From NCBI GenBank assembly GCA_934446455.1, contig CAKSEE010000001.1, positions 62,001-126,000 of the forward strand: a stretch of 64,000 bases of DNA, written 5' to 3'. Every line of letters starts with the position of its first letter. The first letter of the stretch is position 1. Under the pieces are notes generated by a model that saw only the letters and a program-made list of their open reading frames with translations, did not search any database and was not told the DNA's origin. Both the position numbers and the translations under genes were made by a program. Shown one piece after another: positions 49,942 to 59,369 of the stretch. This stretch comes from an uncultured Oscillospiraceae bacterium (GTDB taxonomy: Bacteria > Bacillota > Clostridia > Oscillospirales > Ruminococcaceae).

Positions 49942-50325
49942 ATGAACATTGATTTTGAAGCCGCATTGCAGTATATTGACCTTGAGGACTATGCAAAGGC
50001 GGAGGAGAAGCTCAATAAGGCGATAAAGACCGAGGAGGACAAGGACAATCCGGCTGACGCGGCAAAGTACCGCTGCGTGCTCGGCGAACTTTTTGCGAAC
50101 CTTGGCAGGGCAGACGAGGCACGCGCGCACTTTGAGCAGGTGATCGATTTCTGCAGCAGAACGCACACCCTTGAAGCGCAGCGCCGGATATCCCAGCGCT
50201 ATATAGATATGTTCGACGGGAAGATACCCGCGCCTGCGCCCGGAAAGCGCAACCCCTCCGTGCCGATTATTCCCAAGCCCGTGCAGGACAAGGGCTTTAT
50301 TTCGGGCAAGATGAAGAGAAGATAA
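49942..50325 (+). CDS. Small TPR-like protein
   Basis: 127 residues. Two helix pairs resemble tetratricopeptide repeats (EAALQYIDLEDYAKAEEKL, GELFANLGRADEARAHF), followed by a basic Pro/Lys tail. It is probably a protein-interaction module; the partner is unknown. The ATG at 49942 has AAAGGA upstream; the frame opens 28 codons earlier, but across the promoter. It leads an apparent operon with the dCMP deaminase. Confidence 0.7.
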   Translation: MNIDFEAALQYIDLEDYAKAEEKLNKAIKTEEDKDNPADAAKYRCVLGELFANLGRADEARAHFEQVIDFCSRTHTLEAQRRISQRYIDMFDGKIPAPAPGKRNPSVPIIPKPVQDKGFISGKMKRR

Positions 50326-50345
50326 GCCGCTGAAAGGAGCGTTCC

Positions 50346-50831
50346 ATGCGCCGCGACAAAACAAACTACTATCTTGACATAGCCGAAACGGTATCCGAGC
50401 GCAGCACCTGTCTGCGCAGAAGCTTCGGCGCAATACTTGTAAAGAACGACGAGATAATCTCAACGGGCTATAACGGCGCGCCGCGCGGGCGCAAAAACTG
50501 CTCGGACATCGGCGGATGCCTGCGCGAAAAGCTCGGTGTGCCGCGCGGGCAGCGCTACGAGCTGTGCCGCTCGGTCCATGCGGAGGCGAACTGCATAATA
50601 AGCGCGCCGCGCGCGGATATGATAGGCGCTTCGCTTTACCTTGCGTGCCACGACAGTGAAACGGGCGCGCTTGAGGGCGCGGTAGAACCGTGCTCGATGT
50701 GCAAGCGGCTTATCATAAACGCGGGGATAGAGCGCGTTTACATAAGAACCGCGCCCGACGAATACAAAGCGCTTTGCGTGTCTGACTGGATAGACAACGA
50801 CGAAAGCCTTGTGGGAAGCGAGGGGTACTGA
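50346..50831 (+). CDS. comEB: Deoxycytidylate deaminase (ComEB-like)
   Basis: 161 residues. The zinc site is HAEANCI plus PCSMCKRLI, the canonical cytidine/dCMP deaminase pattern, and GYNGAPRG is the substrate loop. It converts dCMP to dUMP for thymidylate synthesis. GAAAGGAG precedes the ATG. Its stop is immediately followed by the rsmA start. Confidence 0.92.
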   Translation: MRRDKTNYYLDIAETVSERSTCLRRSFGAILVKNDEIISTGYNGAPRGRKNCSDIGGCLREKLGVPRGQRYELCRSVHAEANCIISAPRADMIGASLYLACHDSETGALEGAVEPCSMCKRLIINAGIERVYIRTAPDEYKALCVSDWIDNDESLVGSEGY

Positions 50832-51692
50832 TTGCCGTTACAGCTCACAAACATCGGAGTGATACGCGAGCTTTTCGAGCGCCACGGCTTTTCGTTCACC
50901 AAGGCGCTCGGGCAGAACTTTATAATAAACCCCGCGGTATGTCCTAAAATCGCCGAGAACGGCGGGTGCAGAAAGGGCGTGTGCGCGCTTGAGATAGGCA
51001 CGGGAGTGGGCGTTCTAACGCGGGAGCTTGCAGAGCGCTGCGACAGGGTTGCGGCGGTAGAGATAGACGAGGGGCTGCGCCCCATTCTCGCGGAAACGCT
51101 TGCGGACTACGATAACGTGGAGGTAGTTTTCGCGGACGTTATGCAGACCGACCTTGCGGCGCTTATCACGGAAAAATTCGGCGACAGCGAGGTAGTGGTG
51201 TGCGCAAACCTGCCGTATTACATCACCTCTCCCGTAATAATGCGCATTCTCGAAAGCCGCCTTAACGTGTCCGCAGTAACCGTTATGGTGCAGAAAGAAG
51301 CCGCTGACAGGATTTGCGCCGCGCCCGGCACGCGCGGCTGCGGCGCTATCTCGTGCGCTGTTAGCTACTACAGCGAGCCTAAGCTGCTCTTCCGCGTGAA
51401 CAGGGGGAGCTTTATGCCCGCGCCCAACGTAGACAGCGCGGTTATCCGCCTTGATATAAAAAAAGGCGAGCATCTCCCGCCCGAGCGTGAAAAGGCGCTT
51501 TTCCGCATAATCCGCGCGGCGTTTTCGCAGCGCAGAAAGCAGCTTGCAAACCCGCTTTCCGCAGAGCTTGGCATACCGAAGCAGGAGCTTTGCGGCATAA
51601 TGCAGGGCGTTGGCATAAGCCCCACGGCGCGTGCGGAGGAGCTGACGCTCGACAAATTTCTTGCGCTTGAAAGCGCGCTTTACAAGGGCTGA
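50832..51692 (+). CDS. rsmA: 16S rRNA dimethyladenosine transferase
   Basis: 286 residues. ALGQNFI near the start, the SAM site EIGTGVGVLTRELA, and the catalytic NLPYYITSP are all present. It dimethylates two adjacent adenines near the 3' end of 16S rRNA (KsgA). The start is TTG directly after the comEB stop, with GAGGGG eight bases upstream. Confidence 0.95.
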   Translation: MPLQLTNIGVIRELFERHGFSFTKALGQNFIINPAVCPKIAENGGCRKGVCALEIGTGVGVLTRELAERCDRVAAVEIDEGLRPILAETLADYDNVEVVFADVMQTDLAALITEKFGDSEVVVCANLPYYITSPVIMRILESRLNVSAVTVMVQKEAADRICAAPGTRGCGAISCAVSYYSEPKLLFRVNRGSFMPAPNVDSAVIRLDIKKGEHLPPEREKALFRIIRAAFSQRRKQLANPLSAELGIPKQELCGIMQGVGISPTARAEELTLDKFLALESALYKG

Positions 51693-51766
51693 TTCTTTTG
51701 CGCTGCAACGTTCCTGCCGTTTTTGTGTCTTTGTTAGTAAGAACGCTTTACAAAAGGAGGGCGCAT

Positions 51767-52072
51767 ATGTTCGATATTTACTTAGAGGGCGTGAACCTCA
51801 CGCCGATTGTCGCCATAGCGGGGCTTGCGCTTATACTCCCCTTGCAGCTTTTGCTGTGCTTTAAGGCTAAGCGGCTTGTTGTACGGCTTATTCCCGCGGC
51901 TGCGTTTGCGGCGGCAGGCATAGGGCTGTATATAGCGGGGCGAGTTATCGGTGATATAACGGGACTTGGACTTTTCATTTTCGCCATATACGCAGCGTTT
52001 ATGCTGCTTACCTGCGGCTTTGGCTGGGGAATATGGGCGATAGCGCGCGGGTTCAGAAAAATCAAGGCATAG
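51767..52072 (+). CDS. Small three-helix membrane protein, function unknown
   Basis: 101 residues with three transmembrane segments (around 11-30, 42-60 and 66-90) and short basic loops. AAAGGAGG lies upstream of the ATG at 51767. It has no cysteines or motifs suggesting catalysis. It follows rsmA by 74 bases, with a terminator-like stem after it. Confidence 0.65.
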   Translation: MFDIYLEGVNLTPIVAIAGLALILPLQLLLCFKAKRLVVRLIPAAAFAAAGIGLYIAGRVIGDITGLGLFIFAIYAAFMLLTCGFGWGIWAIARGFRKIKA

Positions 52073-52085
52073 TGTAGTATAAAGC

Positions 52086-52114
52086 AAGGCTGCTTTTGTT
52101 TCAAAAGCAGCCTT
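52086..52114 (+). terminator. Stem after the small membrane protein gene
   Basis: AAGGCTGCTTTTG and CAAAAGCAGCCTT are a perfect 13-bp inverted repeat around TTT. Only TTAATAT follows, so termination is likely but not strong. Confidence 0.6.
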
Positions 52115-52140
52115 AATATCTGTAGAACAAGGAGTACGCC

Positions 52141-52734
52141 ATGTCAGAAATAAGAGTTGCGACCACCGCAGACGCGCGGGAGCTGCTTAAAATCTACGCG
52201 CCGTATGTTCTCAACACGGCAATTACCTTTGAGTACGAAGTCCCCTCTGTGGAGGAGTTCACCGCCCGCATAGAAAAAACGCTTGCAAGGTACCCTTACC
52301 TTGTGGCACAGGAGGGCAGCGAGATACTCGGCTACGCGTACACGGGGGTGTTCAACCCGCGCGCCGCGTACGACCACTCTGCGGAAACCTCGATATACCT
52401 GCGCACAGACGCGCACCGCAGAGGGCTTGGCAAGGCGCTTTACGCCGCGCTGGAGAGTCTCTCCCTCGCGCAGAACATTACGAACCTTTACGCCTGCATA
52501 GGCAGCCCCGTAAACACGGACGCGCACCTCGACCACAACAGCGAGCAGTTCCACGCGCATATGGGATATGAGCTTGCGGGGCGCTTCCACGCATGCGGGT
52601 ACAAGTTCGGCACTTGGTACGACATGGTGTACATGGAAAAGCGCATAAACGAGCCGCTTGATATACAGCCGCAATTTATCCCGTTTCCGCAGCTTGAAAT
52701 GGCGGCGCTTATAAACGCGGGGGTGACATTATGA
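52141..52734 (+). CDS. GNAT acetyltransferase, phosphinothricin-acetyltransferase-like
   Basis: 197 residues. The start IRVATTADARELLKIYAPYV and NTAITFEYEVPSVEEF match the Pat-like subgroup. The acetyl-CoA loop is RGLGKALY. It transfers acetyl groups to small amines; the true substrate is unknown. It overlaps the remains of a second GNAT gene (ATGA). Confidence 0.85.
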   Translation: MSEIRVATTADARELLKIYAPYVLNTAITFEYEVPSVEEFTARIEKTLARYPYLVAQEGSEILGYAYTGVFNPRAAYDHSAETSIYLRTDAHRRGLGKALYAALESLSLAQNITNLYACIGSPVNTDAHLDHNSEQFHAHMGYELAGRFHACGYKFGTWYDMVYMEKRINEPLDIQPQFIPFPQLEMAALINAGVTL

Positions 52735-53011
52735 CGTTTCAGCCGTTCGGGTGGGAGAGGCGCTGACGCCTCACGCGCTCGCCGTTCACCCCGATATGCA
52801 GGGAAATGAGCTTGGCAGGGCGCTTGTGGCGGAAATAGCGGCGCTCTCTCGCAAAAACGGAAAGCGCGCCGTCCGGCTCGACATTCTCGGCACGAACGGC
52901 GCTGCGGAGCGCCTGTACAGCGGCGCGGGCTTCAGGGTGATTCAGGCTAAGCCCATGTACTACGAGGACGCGGAACTTACGGAGTACAAGCTGCCGGAGC
53001 TTGCGCTTTAG
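52731..53011 (+). pseudogene. 5'-truncated GNAT acetyltransferase remnant
   Basis: An ATG overlapping the upstream stop opens a frame that ends after 11 codons. One frame over, from 52751, 86 codons encode the C-terminal half of a GNAT protein: LAVHPDMQGNELGRALV (acetyl-CoA loop), VRLDILGTNGAAERLY, GFR. The first ~60-70 residues of a normal domain are missing. A deletion with frameshift near 52745 explains it. It could still be translated from a GTG, but activity is unlikely. Confidence 0.7.
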
Positions 53012-53256
53012 TTTGTAAAGTTCCCCCTTACATAGCGCCCGAAGATGTAAAGCGCGTATTCCGCCTGCCCCGTTACGGGGTGGCTTGCTATCTCAAAAGA
53101 ATAACCCGCGCCCGTGTATGCCGCGCCATTGTGCACGCAGAACACTGGCGCTTTTTCCTGCAGCACCCGCACATAGTCCGTGCAGAATACCCCGCCCCAT
53201 AGGGCAAGCACGCCTATAATGCACACAAGCACCGTCTTAAGTGTTTTACTCTTCAT
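53008..53256 (-). CDS. Small membrane-anchored protein of the MATE-MerR operon
   Basis: 82 residues: an N-terminal transmembrane or signal segment (TVLVCIIGVLALWGGVFC) and a short extracellular domain with Tyr/Gly-rich strands. It starts inside the end of the MerR gene (11-base overlap, AAGGAG upstream), so it is translated with it. No family recognised. Confidence 0.65.
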   Translation of the reverse strand: MKSKTLKTVLVCIIGVLALWGGVFCTDYVRVLQEKAPVFCVHNGAAYTGAGYSFEIASHPVTGQAEYALYIFGRYVRGNFTN

Positions 53257-54079
53257 CGCAGCTCCTTTCCCGCACGGGTATGCGTATCTCGGTCACGAAT
53301 TTCTCCGTGTCGCCGGTAAAGCCGTAGTCTATAAGCGTTATCTCGCGTGAGCCGCCCGCAGGCTCAAGCCCGCCGCGGTCTATGTATTCCATGAGCCTTG
53401 CGTACTGCGCGGGCGCGCTTTCGTGGCTGCCCTTAAACCGCGTGAACACGCAGCGCTGCGCGGGGCATTTCTCTGCGGCGGTGTTCTCGCCGTCCTCCTC
53501 GTCAAGCAGCAGGAATACGCAGTCGTAGCCGCTGAAAATGCCTGCGCAAAGGTTCTGTGCGGAAATGCCAACGCCCACCTTGCCAAGGAACACCGCAGGC
53601 TCCGTGAGCGCCTCGTCAAGGCGGCGTATCGGCGCTTCCATGTCTAAAAAGCCGTTTATTTCAAGCCTTTCTGAGATACTGATAACCCTGCACGGCGGGA
53701 ACGTCTTTTCCCTTATAACGCCGAGCGCGCCCGTCTGCGCGTCGAACAGCCCCTGCAGGCGGTTGTCAAGCTTGCGCTCTATCAGGGCAAGCTCACGCCG
53801 CCTGCGCGCTATCTCACGCTTGTGTTCAAGCAGCCGCTCCTCGATTACCGAGGTGTCCCTGTTCGCAAGGAACTGCGCTATTTTCGGCAGCGGCATATCA
53901 AGCGCCCGCAGGTAGCATATGGTGTTGAGCACCTCGAACTGCCGCGCGCTGTACAGGCGGTAGCCCGTTACGGGGTCAACGCTTTCGGGGATAAGCAGAC
54001 CAAGCTGCTCGTAATGCCGCAGCGTACCCGCGCTCACGCGGAACATCTTAGCAACGTCGCCTATCTTAAAGAGCTTCAT
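53246..54079 (-). CDS. MerR-family regulator with GyrI-like effector domain
   Basis: 277 residues. An N-terminal winged helix (FKIGDVAKMFRVSAGTLRHYE), a dimerisation coiled coil (residues ~75-120), and a C-terminal GyrI-like ligand-binding domain as in BmrR. BmrR-type proteins sense drugs and activate an efflux gene. It lies directly downstream of a MATE transporter whose promoter has the 19-base spacer that MerR proteins need, so it very probably controls its own operon. Confidence 0.88.
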   Translation of the reverse strand: MKLFKIGDVAKMFRVSAGTLRHYEQLGLLIPESVDPVTGYRLYSARQFEVLNTICYLRALDMPLPKIAQFLANRDTSVIEERLLEHKREIARRRRELALIERKLDNRLQGLFDAQTGALGVIREKTFPPCRVISISERLEINGFLDMEAPIRRLDEALTEPAVFLGKVGVGISAQNLCAGIFSGYDCVFLLLDEEDGENTAAEKCPAQRCVFTRFKGSHESAPAQYARLMEYIDRGGLEPAGGSREITLIDYGFTGDTEKFVTEIRIPVRERSCDEE

Positions 54080-54094
54080 GCCGCGCCTCCTTTT

Positions 54095-55432
54095 TTACGC
54101 TTTCCGCTTCTCCCTGCGCCTCAGCAGTATATATGCCGCAACGCACACGATAACCGACAGCAGCGAGCCTATGGGCGCTGCAAGTCCCATGGGGAAGAGC
54201 GTGTCGGGATATAGCGCGGACGCCGCAAACGAGAGCGGCACGCGCGCGCACACTATCGAAATAACGTTGTGCAAAAACGATATCCACGACTCTTCAAGCG
54301 CGCAGAAATAGCCGCTGAAGCAGAAATGCACCCCCGCGAAAACGCAGTCCGCTACATAGCTTCGCAGGTACTGCCCGCCGAGGCGCACTACCGCCTCGTC
54401 ACGCTCAAACAGCCCCACGATATTGCCCGCCGTAAACTGCACCGCCACTGCCACAGCCACGCCGAAGCCCACTGTCACCACCATGGCGCACAGCAGCGTC
54501 TTTCGGGCGCGCTCGGGCTTTCCCGCGCCCAGATTCTGCGCGCCGAGCGCCGACACCGCCGACAGCATGGACGACGGCACAAGGAACAGCATGCCTATCA
54601 CCTTTTCAACGATGCCGACAGCCGCAGCGTCGTCAAGTCCGCGCCGATTTGCGATTACTGTTATCACAATGAAAGCAAGCTGAATAAACCCGTCCTGAAG
54701 CGCCACGGGTATGCCTACCTTCATTATGGTGCCTATAACCTGCCGCTTTGGCGCAAAATCCGCGCGGGCGAGCCTGACTCCCCCCTTTTTGCGCAGCATT
54801 ACCGCAAGCGCAAGCGCCACGCTCACCGCCTGCGAAATAACCGTTCCGAGCGCCGCGCCCGCAGGTCCAAGCCTGAACGCCCCCATAAACAGGCAGTCAA
54901 GCCCGATGTTCACCGCGCACGCTGCGGCTATGAAGTACATCGGGCTTTTCGAGTCGCCGAGTCCTCTCAGTATTGAGCTTATTATGTTGTACGCGGTGAT
55001 GAACGGTATTCCCGCAAAGCATATAGTGAGGTAGAGCACTGTGCCGTCCATAGCCTGCGCGGGGGTAGCCATAGCCTGCGCCACGGGCGTTCTCACCGGT
55101 AAAAGCACCGCCGTGAGCACGACCGACCCAAGCATGAATACCGTTGCCGTGCTGCCCACAGCGTTTGCCGCGAACCTGTCGTCGCGCGCGCCCGCCGCTC
55201 TGCCGATAGTTACTGTAGCGCCCATGGCAAGTCCCACTATCATCACGGTAAGTATGTGCATTACCTGACTGCCGACAGAAACCGCCGTTACGTCCGCTTT
55301 TGTGCCGAACTGCCCCATGATGAACAGGTCCGCCAGCCCGTAAAGAGTCTGTAGGAAATACGAGAGAAAGTACGGGAGCGAAAACCGCATTAAATTGCGG
55401 AATACGTTGCCCTCAACAAGAGAACGTTCCAT
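54095..55432 (-). CDS. MATE family efflux transporter
   Basis: 445 residues with twelve predicted transmembrane helices; the start GNVFRNLMRFSLPYF and the paired-half layout (GSQVMHILT, GAQNLGAGKPERA) are typical of MATE exporters. It exports cationic drugs or toxins by Na+ or H+ exchange; the substrate is not predictable. First gene of an operon with the MerR regulator and a small membrane protein. Confidence 0.92.
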   Translation of the reverse strand: MERSLVEGNVFRNLMRFSLPYFLSYFLQTLYGLADLFIMGQFGTKADVTAVSVGSQVMHILTVMIVGLAMGATVTIGRAAGARDDRFAANAVGSTATVFMLGSVVLTAVLLPVRTPVAQAMATPAQAMDGTVLYLTICFAGIPFITAYNIISSILRGLGDSKSPMYFIAAACAVNIGLDCLFMGAFRLGPAGAALGTVISQAVSVALALAVMLRKKGGVRLARADFAPKRQVIGTIMKVGIPVALQDGFIQLAFIVITVIANRRGLDDAAAVGIVEKVIGMLFLVPSSMLSAVSALGAQNLGAGKPERARKTLLCAMVVTVGFGVAVAVAVQFTAGNIVGLFERDEAVVRLGGQYLRSYVADCVFAGVHFCFSGYFCALEESWISFLHNVISIVCARVPLSFAASALYPDTLFPMGLAAPIGSLLSVIVCVAAYILLRRREKRKA

Positions 55433-55494
55433 AAATCACACGCCCGCGCAAATAGAATTGCCTATGTGCAAGCCTGCGCAGATCCTCCATGCTT

Positions 55495-55525
55495 ATTATA
55501 AACCTTACAGTTGTTGCAAAGTCAA
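55495..55525 (-). promoter_or_regulatory. MerR-type promoter and operator of the MATE operon
   Basis: TTGACT and TATAAT on the minus strand are separated by 19 bases. The spacer lies in an imperfect dyad CCTTGACTTTG...CTGTAAGG. Overlong 19-base spacers with a central dyad are diagnostic of promoters activated by MerR-family DNA twisting. Confidence 0.75.
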
Positions 55526-55542
55526 GGCTTTGAGGAAATAAA

Positions 55543-55578
55543 ACTCACGGCGGCTTCTGAAATAAAGCCGCCGTGAGT
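55543..55578 (-). terminator. smpB terminator
   Basis: ACTCACGGCGGCTT and AAGCCGCCGTGAGT form a perfect 14-bp stem, followed on the minus strand by TTTATTTCC. Confidence 0.85.
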
Positions 55579-55611
55579 CTGTTGATAATGCCGTATCCGG
55601 TGGCTACGGAT

Positions 55612-56067
55612 TTACCTGTTGCGCTCTTTCATTGCGCGCTCTATCTCCCTGCCCGCGTCGCGGCGCGCCATGTCGTCGCGCTTGTCGTGCAGCTTTTTGC
55701 CCTTGCACAGACCTACCTGCACCTTAACGCGGCTGTCCTTGAAATAAAGCGATATCGGAATGAGCGTGTATCCGCCCTGCTTGACCTGCCCGAACAGGCG
55801 CAGTATCTCCTTTTTGTGCATAAGAAGCCTGCGCACGCGGTATGGGTCGCGGTTGAATATGTTTCCCTTTTCATACGGCGCGATGTGCATATTGCGAATG
55901 AACGCCTCGCCGTTTTCTATGGATATCCAGCTGTCCTTGAGGTTCACGCCGCCTGAGCGTATGGACTTCACCTCTGTGCCGAAAAGCTCAATACCCGCCT
56001 CAATGCTCTCCACGATGAAGTATTCGTGGCGCGCCTGTCGGTTTTCTGAAATTGTTTTTGTGTTCAT
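55612..56067 (-). CDS. smpB: SsrA-binding protein SmpB
   Basis: 151 residues. [29 protein letters not shown] and the basic C-terminal tail ([16 protein letters not shown]) are diagnostic. It delivers tmRNA to stalled ribosomes. The start at 56067 has GGAGG upstream; ten more upstream codons lack support. It begins 26 bases after the dockerin gene, an odd neighbour. No tmRNA gene is visible nearby. Confidence 0.95.
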   Translation of the reverse strand: MNTKTISENRQARHEYFIVESIEAGIELFGTEVKSIRSGGVNLKDSWISIENGEAFIRNMHIAPYEKGNIFNRDPYRVRRLLMHKKEILRLFGQVKQGGYTLIPISLYFKDSRVKVQVGLCKGKKLHDKRDDMARRDAGREIERAMKERNR

Positions 56068-56093
56068 GTGTCCTCCGAGGGGTCGGAGCAGGC

Positions 56094-58253
56094 TCACTCT
56101 TCAATGCCGAAGCTGTACTTGAGAATGGATACCGCGTCCTCCGCATATATCCATGTGTCGCCGGTAACGTCGGCTGCCAGCATCTGCGGGTAGTTGAGCT
56201 CCACGTCGCGCATTACAGCACGCAGAACCATCATCGCGTCAAGCGCGGTAACGCTGCCGTCGCCGTCAACGTCGCCGGGTACTACTATGGTGTAGGATAC
56301 GTCGCTGTTGGCAGCCGCAGCCGTCATGCCCGTTGCGAGCTTGTCGGCGTCGGTGGTGGCGGTGCCGTCTGCGTTGCGCACGGTAACTGCCGCGCCGTTC
56401 TTGAGCGAGTTCTTGAACGCTGCAACGGTGTACTGCGTTTTGTACGCGCCGCAGATAGTGAGCTTGCTGTGGTCAATCTTAAAGTTGTTGGAAATCATCT
56501 CGAAGTTCTGGAGAACGGAGCTTATGAAGTAGTCGCCGCCCTCCGTTGCGGTCATTGTGGCAATGCCGTTCTTAACTTCAACATCGCCGCACAGCGCGGA
56601 CTTCTTTGCGGAAGTATCCCACTTGTACAGGCGGTAGGTGCCGTTGGTGTACTTGGCAGAAACGTCGAGCGTAATAGTAGCCTTTCCGGGGAACGTGCCG
56701 TTCTGAGCAAAGGAAACTATCTGATAGTCGCTTGCGCTGCCGACTTCGTAGCGGATAAGGTCATCATACGAGGATTCGTACTTTATTTCGGGGTTGAGCG
56801 CCTTCGGTTCGGTTATGTCCTTGCCGTTGAACGTCCATGTGTACTTATAGCCGTCGCGGGTCGTGCCGGTGTATACTACGGTCTTGTTCTCGCCGTAAAT
56901 GGCGTCAAAATCGGTCTTGGGCGCAGTCGCGGGAACGGAGAGCGACGTTGCAACAAGCTCGGACTGAGCCTCCTGATACGCCTTGATGGCATTGTTCGCC
57001 TGTGTTATGGAGGCGTCGGTGTTCTTGGAAGCCTCGGTAAGAAGCGCTACCGCCTGTGCAAATTTTGCCCAGCTGCTCGCGGTATAATCAGTTTCCTTGA
57101 AATTCTTTGAGATGGAGATAAGGTCGGTAAGCACCTTTTTTGTGCTCTGTGAAACGCCGTTTACAAGTCCCTTCTTTGCGCTTTCAAGGTCCTTCAGCGC
57201 GTCCATCATCATGTCGGCGTCCGCGTTTGTGTAGCCGTAAATGGTGGTGGCGGTCTTAAGCGCTGCGGAGAAGCTGTTCCAGCTTGTGGAGGTGTAGTTC
57301 TCCTTGGAGTAGGTGTTGCACTCCTTTATAAGGGTCTCAAGGCGCACCTTTACGGAGGAGGGGTCGTCGCCGTTAAGGAAGTATATCTTTACGGTGGTGT
57401 TGGTGTTTACATTGTTGCTGCTGCCCGTACCCGCGTAAAGCCTTATCGTTATGTCAACGTTCGCCGCCTTGTCAACGGTTACAATGTGTTTGCCGTTTAC
57501 GGTCTTTATGTAGCTCGACAGGTTCCAGTCCTCAATTTCAAGGTCGTAGTAAAGGTCGTCGTCGGCAATGTCGGTGCTTTCAAGCTCGTCCTCGTCGTAG
57601 GGAGGATACTCGGGGTCGTAGAAGAACTTGGGCAGCGTGGAGCCGTCGGAGAGCTTAACGGTGCCGAGTATCTTGTTCTTGAGGGCGTTCTCGTTCACCT
57701 CGTCGCCCTTCATGAAGTAGTAAACGGAGGGCGACGCGACAATGGAGCGCTGATTCTTGGTGTTTATAAGGTTGTTGTCTATCTTCTTGGTGGAAATATC
57801 CATCGAAACGTACCACGAGGGAACGCTTGTGAGATAGTTGTTGCTTATATCAAGGCTTGTAAGGTTTATGCAGCCGGAAAGGTCGACCGCGTTTGCGTCG
57901 GAGCTTCTCAGCAGGTTGTTTGAGAGGTTCAGCGTGCGCAGCCTCGGCATATACTCCACAGCCTCGGGAATGCCTTCAAGCCCCATTTTGCTGAGGTTGA
58001 GCGAGGTTATCTTTGCAAGGTCGGCGAAGGTTATCTCGCCTATCTCTTTTTTTGTTGCCTTTTCTATCGCAGTTTCGAGCTTCTTCTGGGCTTCCTCGGA
58101 GCTGTCCGTTTCAAACATCGAATATGGTACGGTGTCAAAGTCGTCATAGGTAACAGCGGCGGACGCGCTGACTGAAAGCAGCGAGGCCGGCACGGAAGCG
58201 GTGAGCATTGCAGCGGCGGTAAGCGCTGCAAAAAGCTTTTTCGTTGTTGTCAT
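56094..58253 (-). CDS. Secreted LRR-FIVAR-dockerin protein
   Basis: 719 residues. A signal peptide (residues ~1-34, ending ASA) is followed by leucine-rich repeats ([37 protein letters not shown]), a beta region, and two FIVAR-type helical domains (each with a YT..SW..F motif). A C-terminal type I dockerin holds calcium loops [12 protein letters not shown] and [12 protein letters not shown]; the second loop deviates at two positions. Dockerins plug into cohesins of a cellulosome-like complex. No catalytic domain is present, so it is a structural or binding component. GAAAGGA lies upstream of the ATG at 58253. Confidence 0.85.
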   Translation of the reverse strand: MTTTKKLFAALTAAAMLTASVPASLLSVSASAAVTYDDFDTVPYSMFETDSSEEAQKKLETAIEKATKKEIGEITFADLAKITSLNLSKMGLEGIPEAVEYMPRLRTLNLSNNLLRSSDANAVDLSGCINLTSLDISNNYLTSVPSWYVSMDISTKKIDNNLINTKNQRSIVASPSVYYFMKGDEVNENALKNKILGTVKLSDGSTLPKFFYDPEYPPYDEDELESTDIADDDLYYDLEIEDWNLSSYIKTVNGKHIVTVDKAANVDITIRLYAGTGSSNNVNTNTTVKIYFLNGDDPSSVKVRLETLIKECNTYSKENYTSTSWNSFSAALKTATTIYGYTNADADMMMDALKDLESAKKGLVNGVSQSTKKVLTDLISISKNFKETDYTASSWAKFAQAVALLTEASKNTDASITQANNAIKAYQEAQSELVATSLSVPATAPKTDFDAIYGENKTVVYTGTTRDGYKYTWTFNGKDITEPKALNPEIKYESSYDDLIRYEVGSASDYQIVSFAQNGTFPGKATITLDVSAKYTNGTYRLYKWDTSAKKSALCGDVEVKNGIATMTATEGGDYFISSVLQNFEMISNNFKIDHSKLTICGAYKTQYTVAAFKNSLKNGAAVTVRNADGTATTDADKLATGMTAAAANSDVSYTIVVPGDVDGDGSVTALDAMMVLRAVMRDVELNYPQMLAADVTGDTWIYAEDAVSILKYSFGIEE

Positions 58254-58379
58254 AATAAACATTCCTTTCATTTTTGTGAGCGCTGCGGATAACCGCGCGC
58301 CTTTTCCCCAAAGGAGCGTTATGTTCCCCAGAACTAAGGGTGGACTGTGCGGCGCAAAACTGCACAGTAATGCACTTTA

Positions 58380-58408
58380 AGTATAACATATATTCGCGGA
58401 TTTGACAA
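58380..58408 (-). promoter_or_regulatory. Promoter of the dockerin protein gene
   Basis: TTGTCA and TATACT with a 17-base spacer on the minus strand. The leader is about 120 bases long and contains one weak stem (TGTGC/GCACA); I recognise no riboswitch in it. Confidence 0.65.
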
Positions 58409-58470
58409 GGGCTAAACCAAATTTTTTTACATTTTTTTCGCGCAGGAGCGCCATTTGCGCCCTGCGGCAT

Positions 58471-58499
58471 GAATAATTGCCATTTTTTCGGCAAATATA
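58471..58499 (+). promoter_or_regulatory. Possible sigma F-type promoter of the M23 gene
   Basis: GAATA and GGCAAATATA with 14 bases between resemble the sigma F boxes (GYATA, then GG..A...T with about 15). The match is partial, but the gene behind it looks like SpoIIQ, which is sigma F-dependent in Bacillus. Confidence 0.3.
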
Positions 58500-58554
58500 G
58501 GGTTACAGTCCGCACAAACGGACGCTCCATATAACCATTGAAAGGAAAATGACT

Positions 58555-59283
58555 ATGAAAAACAACAGGTCGAAAAAGGGTGCGGGCAGCCCCAGGGCGC
58601 TCGTTATCGCTTCGGTAATCGGCGCGGCGGCAATAGGCGCTGCAACTCTTGCGGCGTACAACTCCACCATGCGCCGCCTTGTGCCTACAAACACCTCGGG
58701 TACGGATTCGGTGAACACATGGGTGTTCGACGAGAGCGACGAGCCTTCCCTGCCCACGGCAGGCGGAGAAAAAACGACTGCGGAAGGCGGCGCGCAGGAG
58801 GTCCTTGCGGAGGATACCGCAGAGGAAACCGCGCAGGAGGTAAACCGCCCCGCAGAGGCTAAGATTGGCAACATCATGCCCGTCGACGGCGAGATATCCA
58901 ACCCGTACAGCAACGGTGAGCTTGTAAAGAGCGAAACGCTCGGGGTGTGGAAAACGCACGACGGCTGCGATATACTCTGCCCGCTCGGCACAGATGTAAA
59001 GTCGATGTCACAGGGCGTTGTAACGGAAATCTCCGACGACCCGCTGTGGGGCGTATGCGTAACGGTAGAGCAGAACAACGGGCTTTGGGTGCAGTATTGC
59101 GGGCTTGCCAAGGAGCTTATGGTAAAGGCGGGGCAGGAGCTTAAGCAGGGCGAGATAATTGGCAAGACGGGCGATACCTGCCAGGTTGAGATAGTTCAGC
59201 AGCCGCACCTGCACCTCGGCGTAAAGCAGGGCGGCCGGTGGGTGGACCCCATGCTGATGATCGAGGACGGAGAGCAGGGCTGA
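58555..59283 (+). CDS. SpoIIQ-like M23 (LytM) family protein
   Basis: 242 residues: one N-terminal transmembrane helix (RALVIASVIGAAAIGAATLA), an acidic linker, and a LytM domain from about residue 105. The zinc ligands look complete: THDGCD and HLHLG. Size, topology and presence in a spore former fit SpoIIQ, the forespore half of the engulfment channel; Clostridia versions keep the zinc site. A general envelope endopeptidase is the alternative. The second ATG (58555) is eight bases from AAAGGA, so it is preferred over the one at 58549. Confidence 0.75.
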   Translation: MKNNRSKKGAGSPRALVIASVIGAAAIGAATLAAYNSTMRRLVPTNTSGTDSVNTWVFDESDEPSLPTAGGEKTTAEGGAQEVLAEDTAEETAQEVNRPAEAKIGNIMPVDGEISNPYSNGELVKSETLGVWKTHDGCDILCPLGTDVKSMSQGVVTEISDDPLWGVCVTVEQNNGLWVQYCGLAKELMVKAGQELKQGEIIGKTGDTCQVEIVQQPHLHLGVKQGGRWVDPMLMIEDGEQG

Positions 59284-59316
59284 TAAAAACGTCGAAAAAC
59301 CCGGACTATCCTTATA

Positions 59317-59354
59317 ACAAGCGGGGCGCTGTGAGATTACAGCGCCCCGCTTGT
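59317..59354. terminator. Bidirectional terminator between the M23 gene and proC
   Basis: ACAAGCGGGGCGCTGT and ACAGCGCCCCGCTTGT form a perfect 16-bp stem around six bases. The two genes converge on it. Confidence 0.85.
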
Positions 59355-59369
59355 TTATAGGAAAACAAA

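Noticed and set aside
55433-55611. tmRNA gene next to smpB
   Set aside because: No tRNA-like ends or tag-peptide frame; only a promoter and the smpB terminator are present.
58260-58400. Cyclic di-GMP riboswitch in the leader of the dockerin gene
   Set aside because: The conserved core blocks of that riboswitch are absent; only a weak stem is seen.
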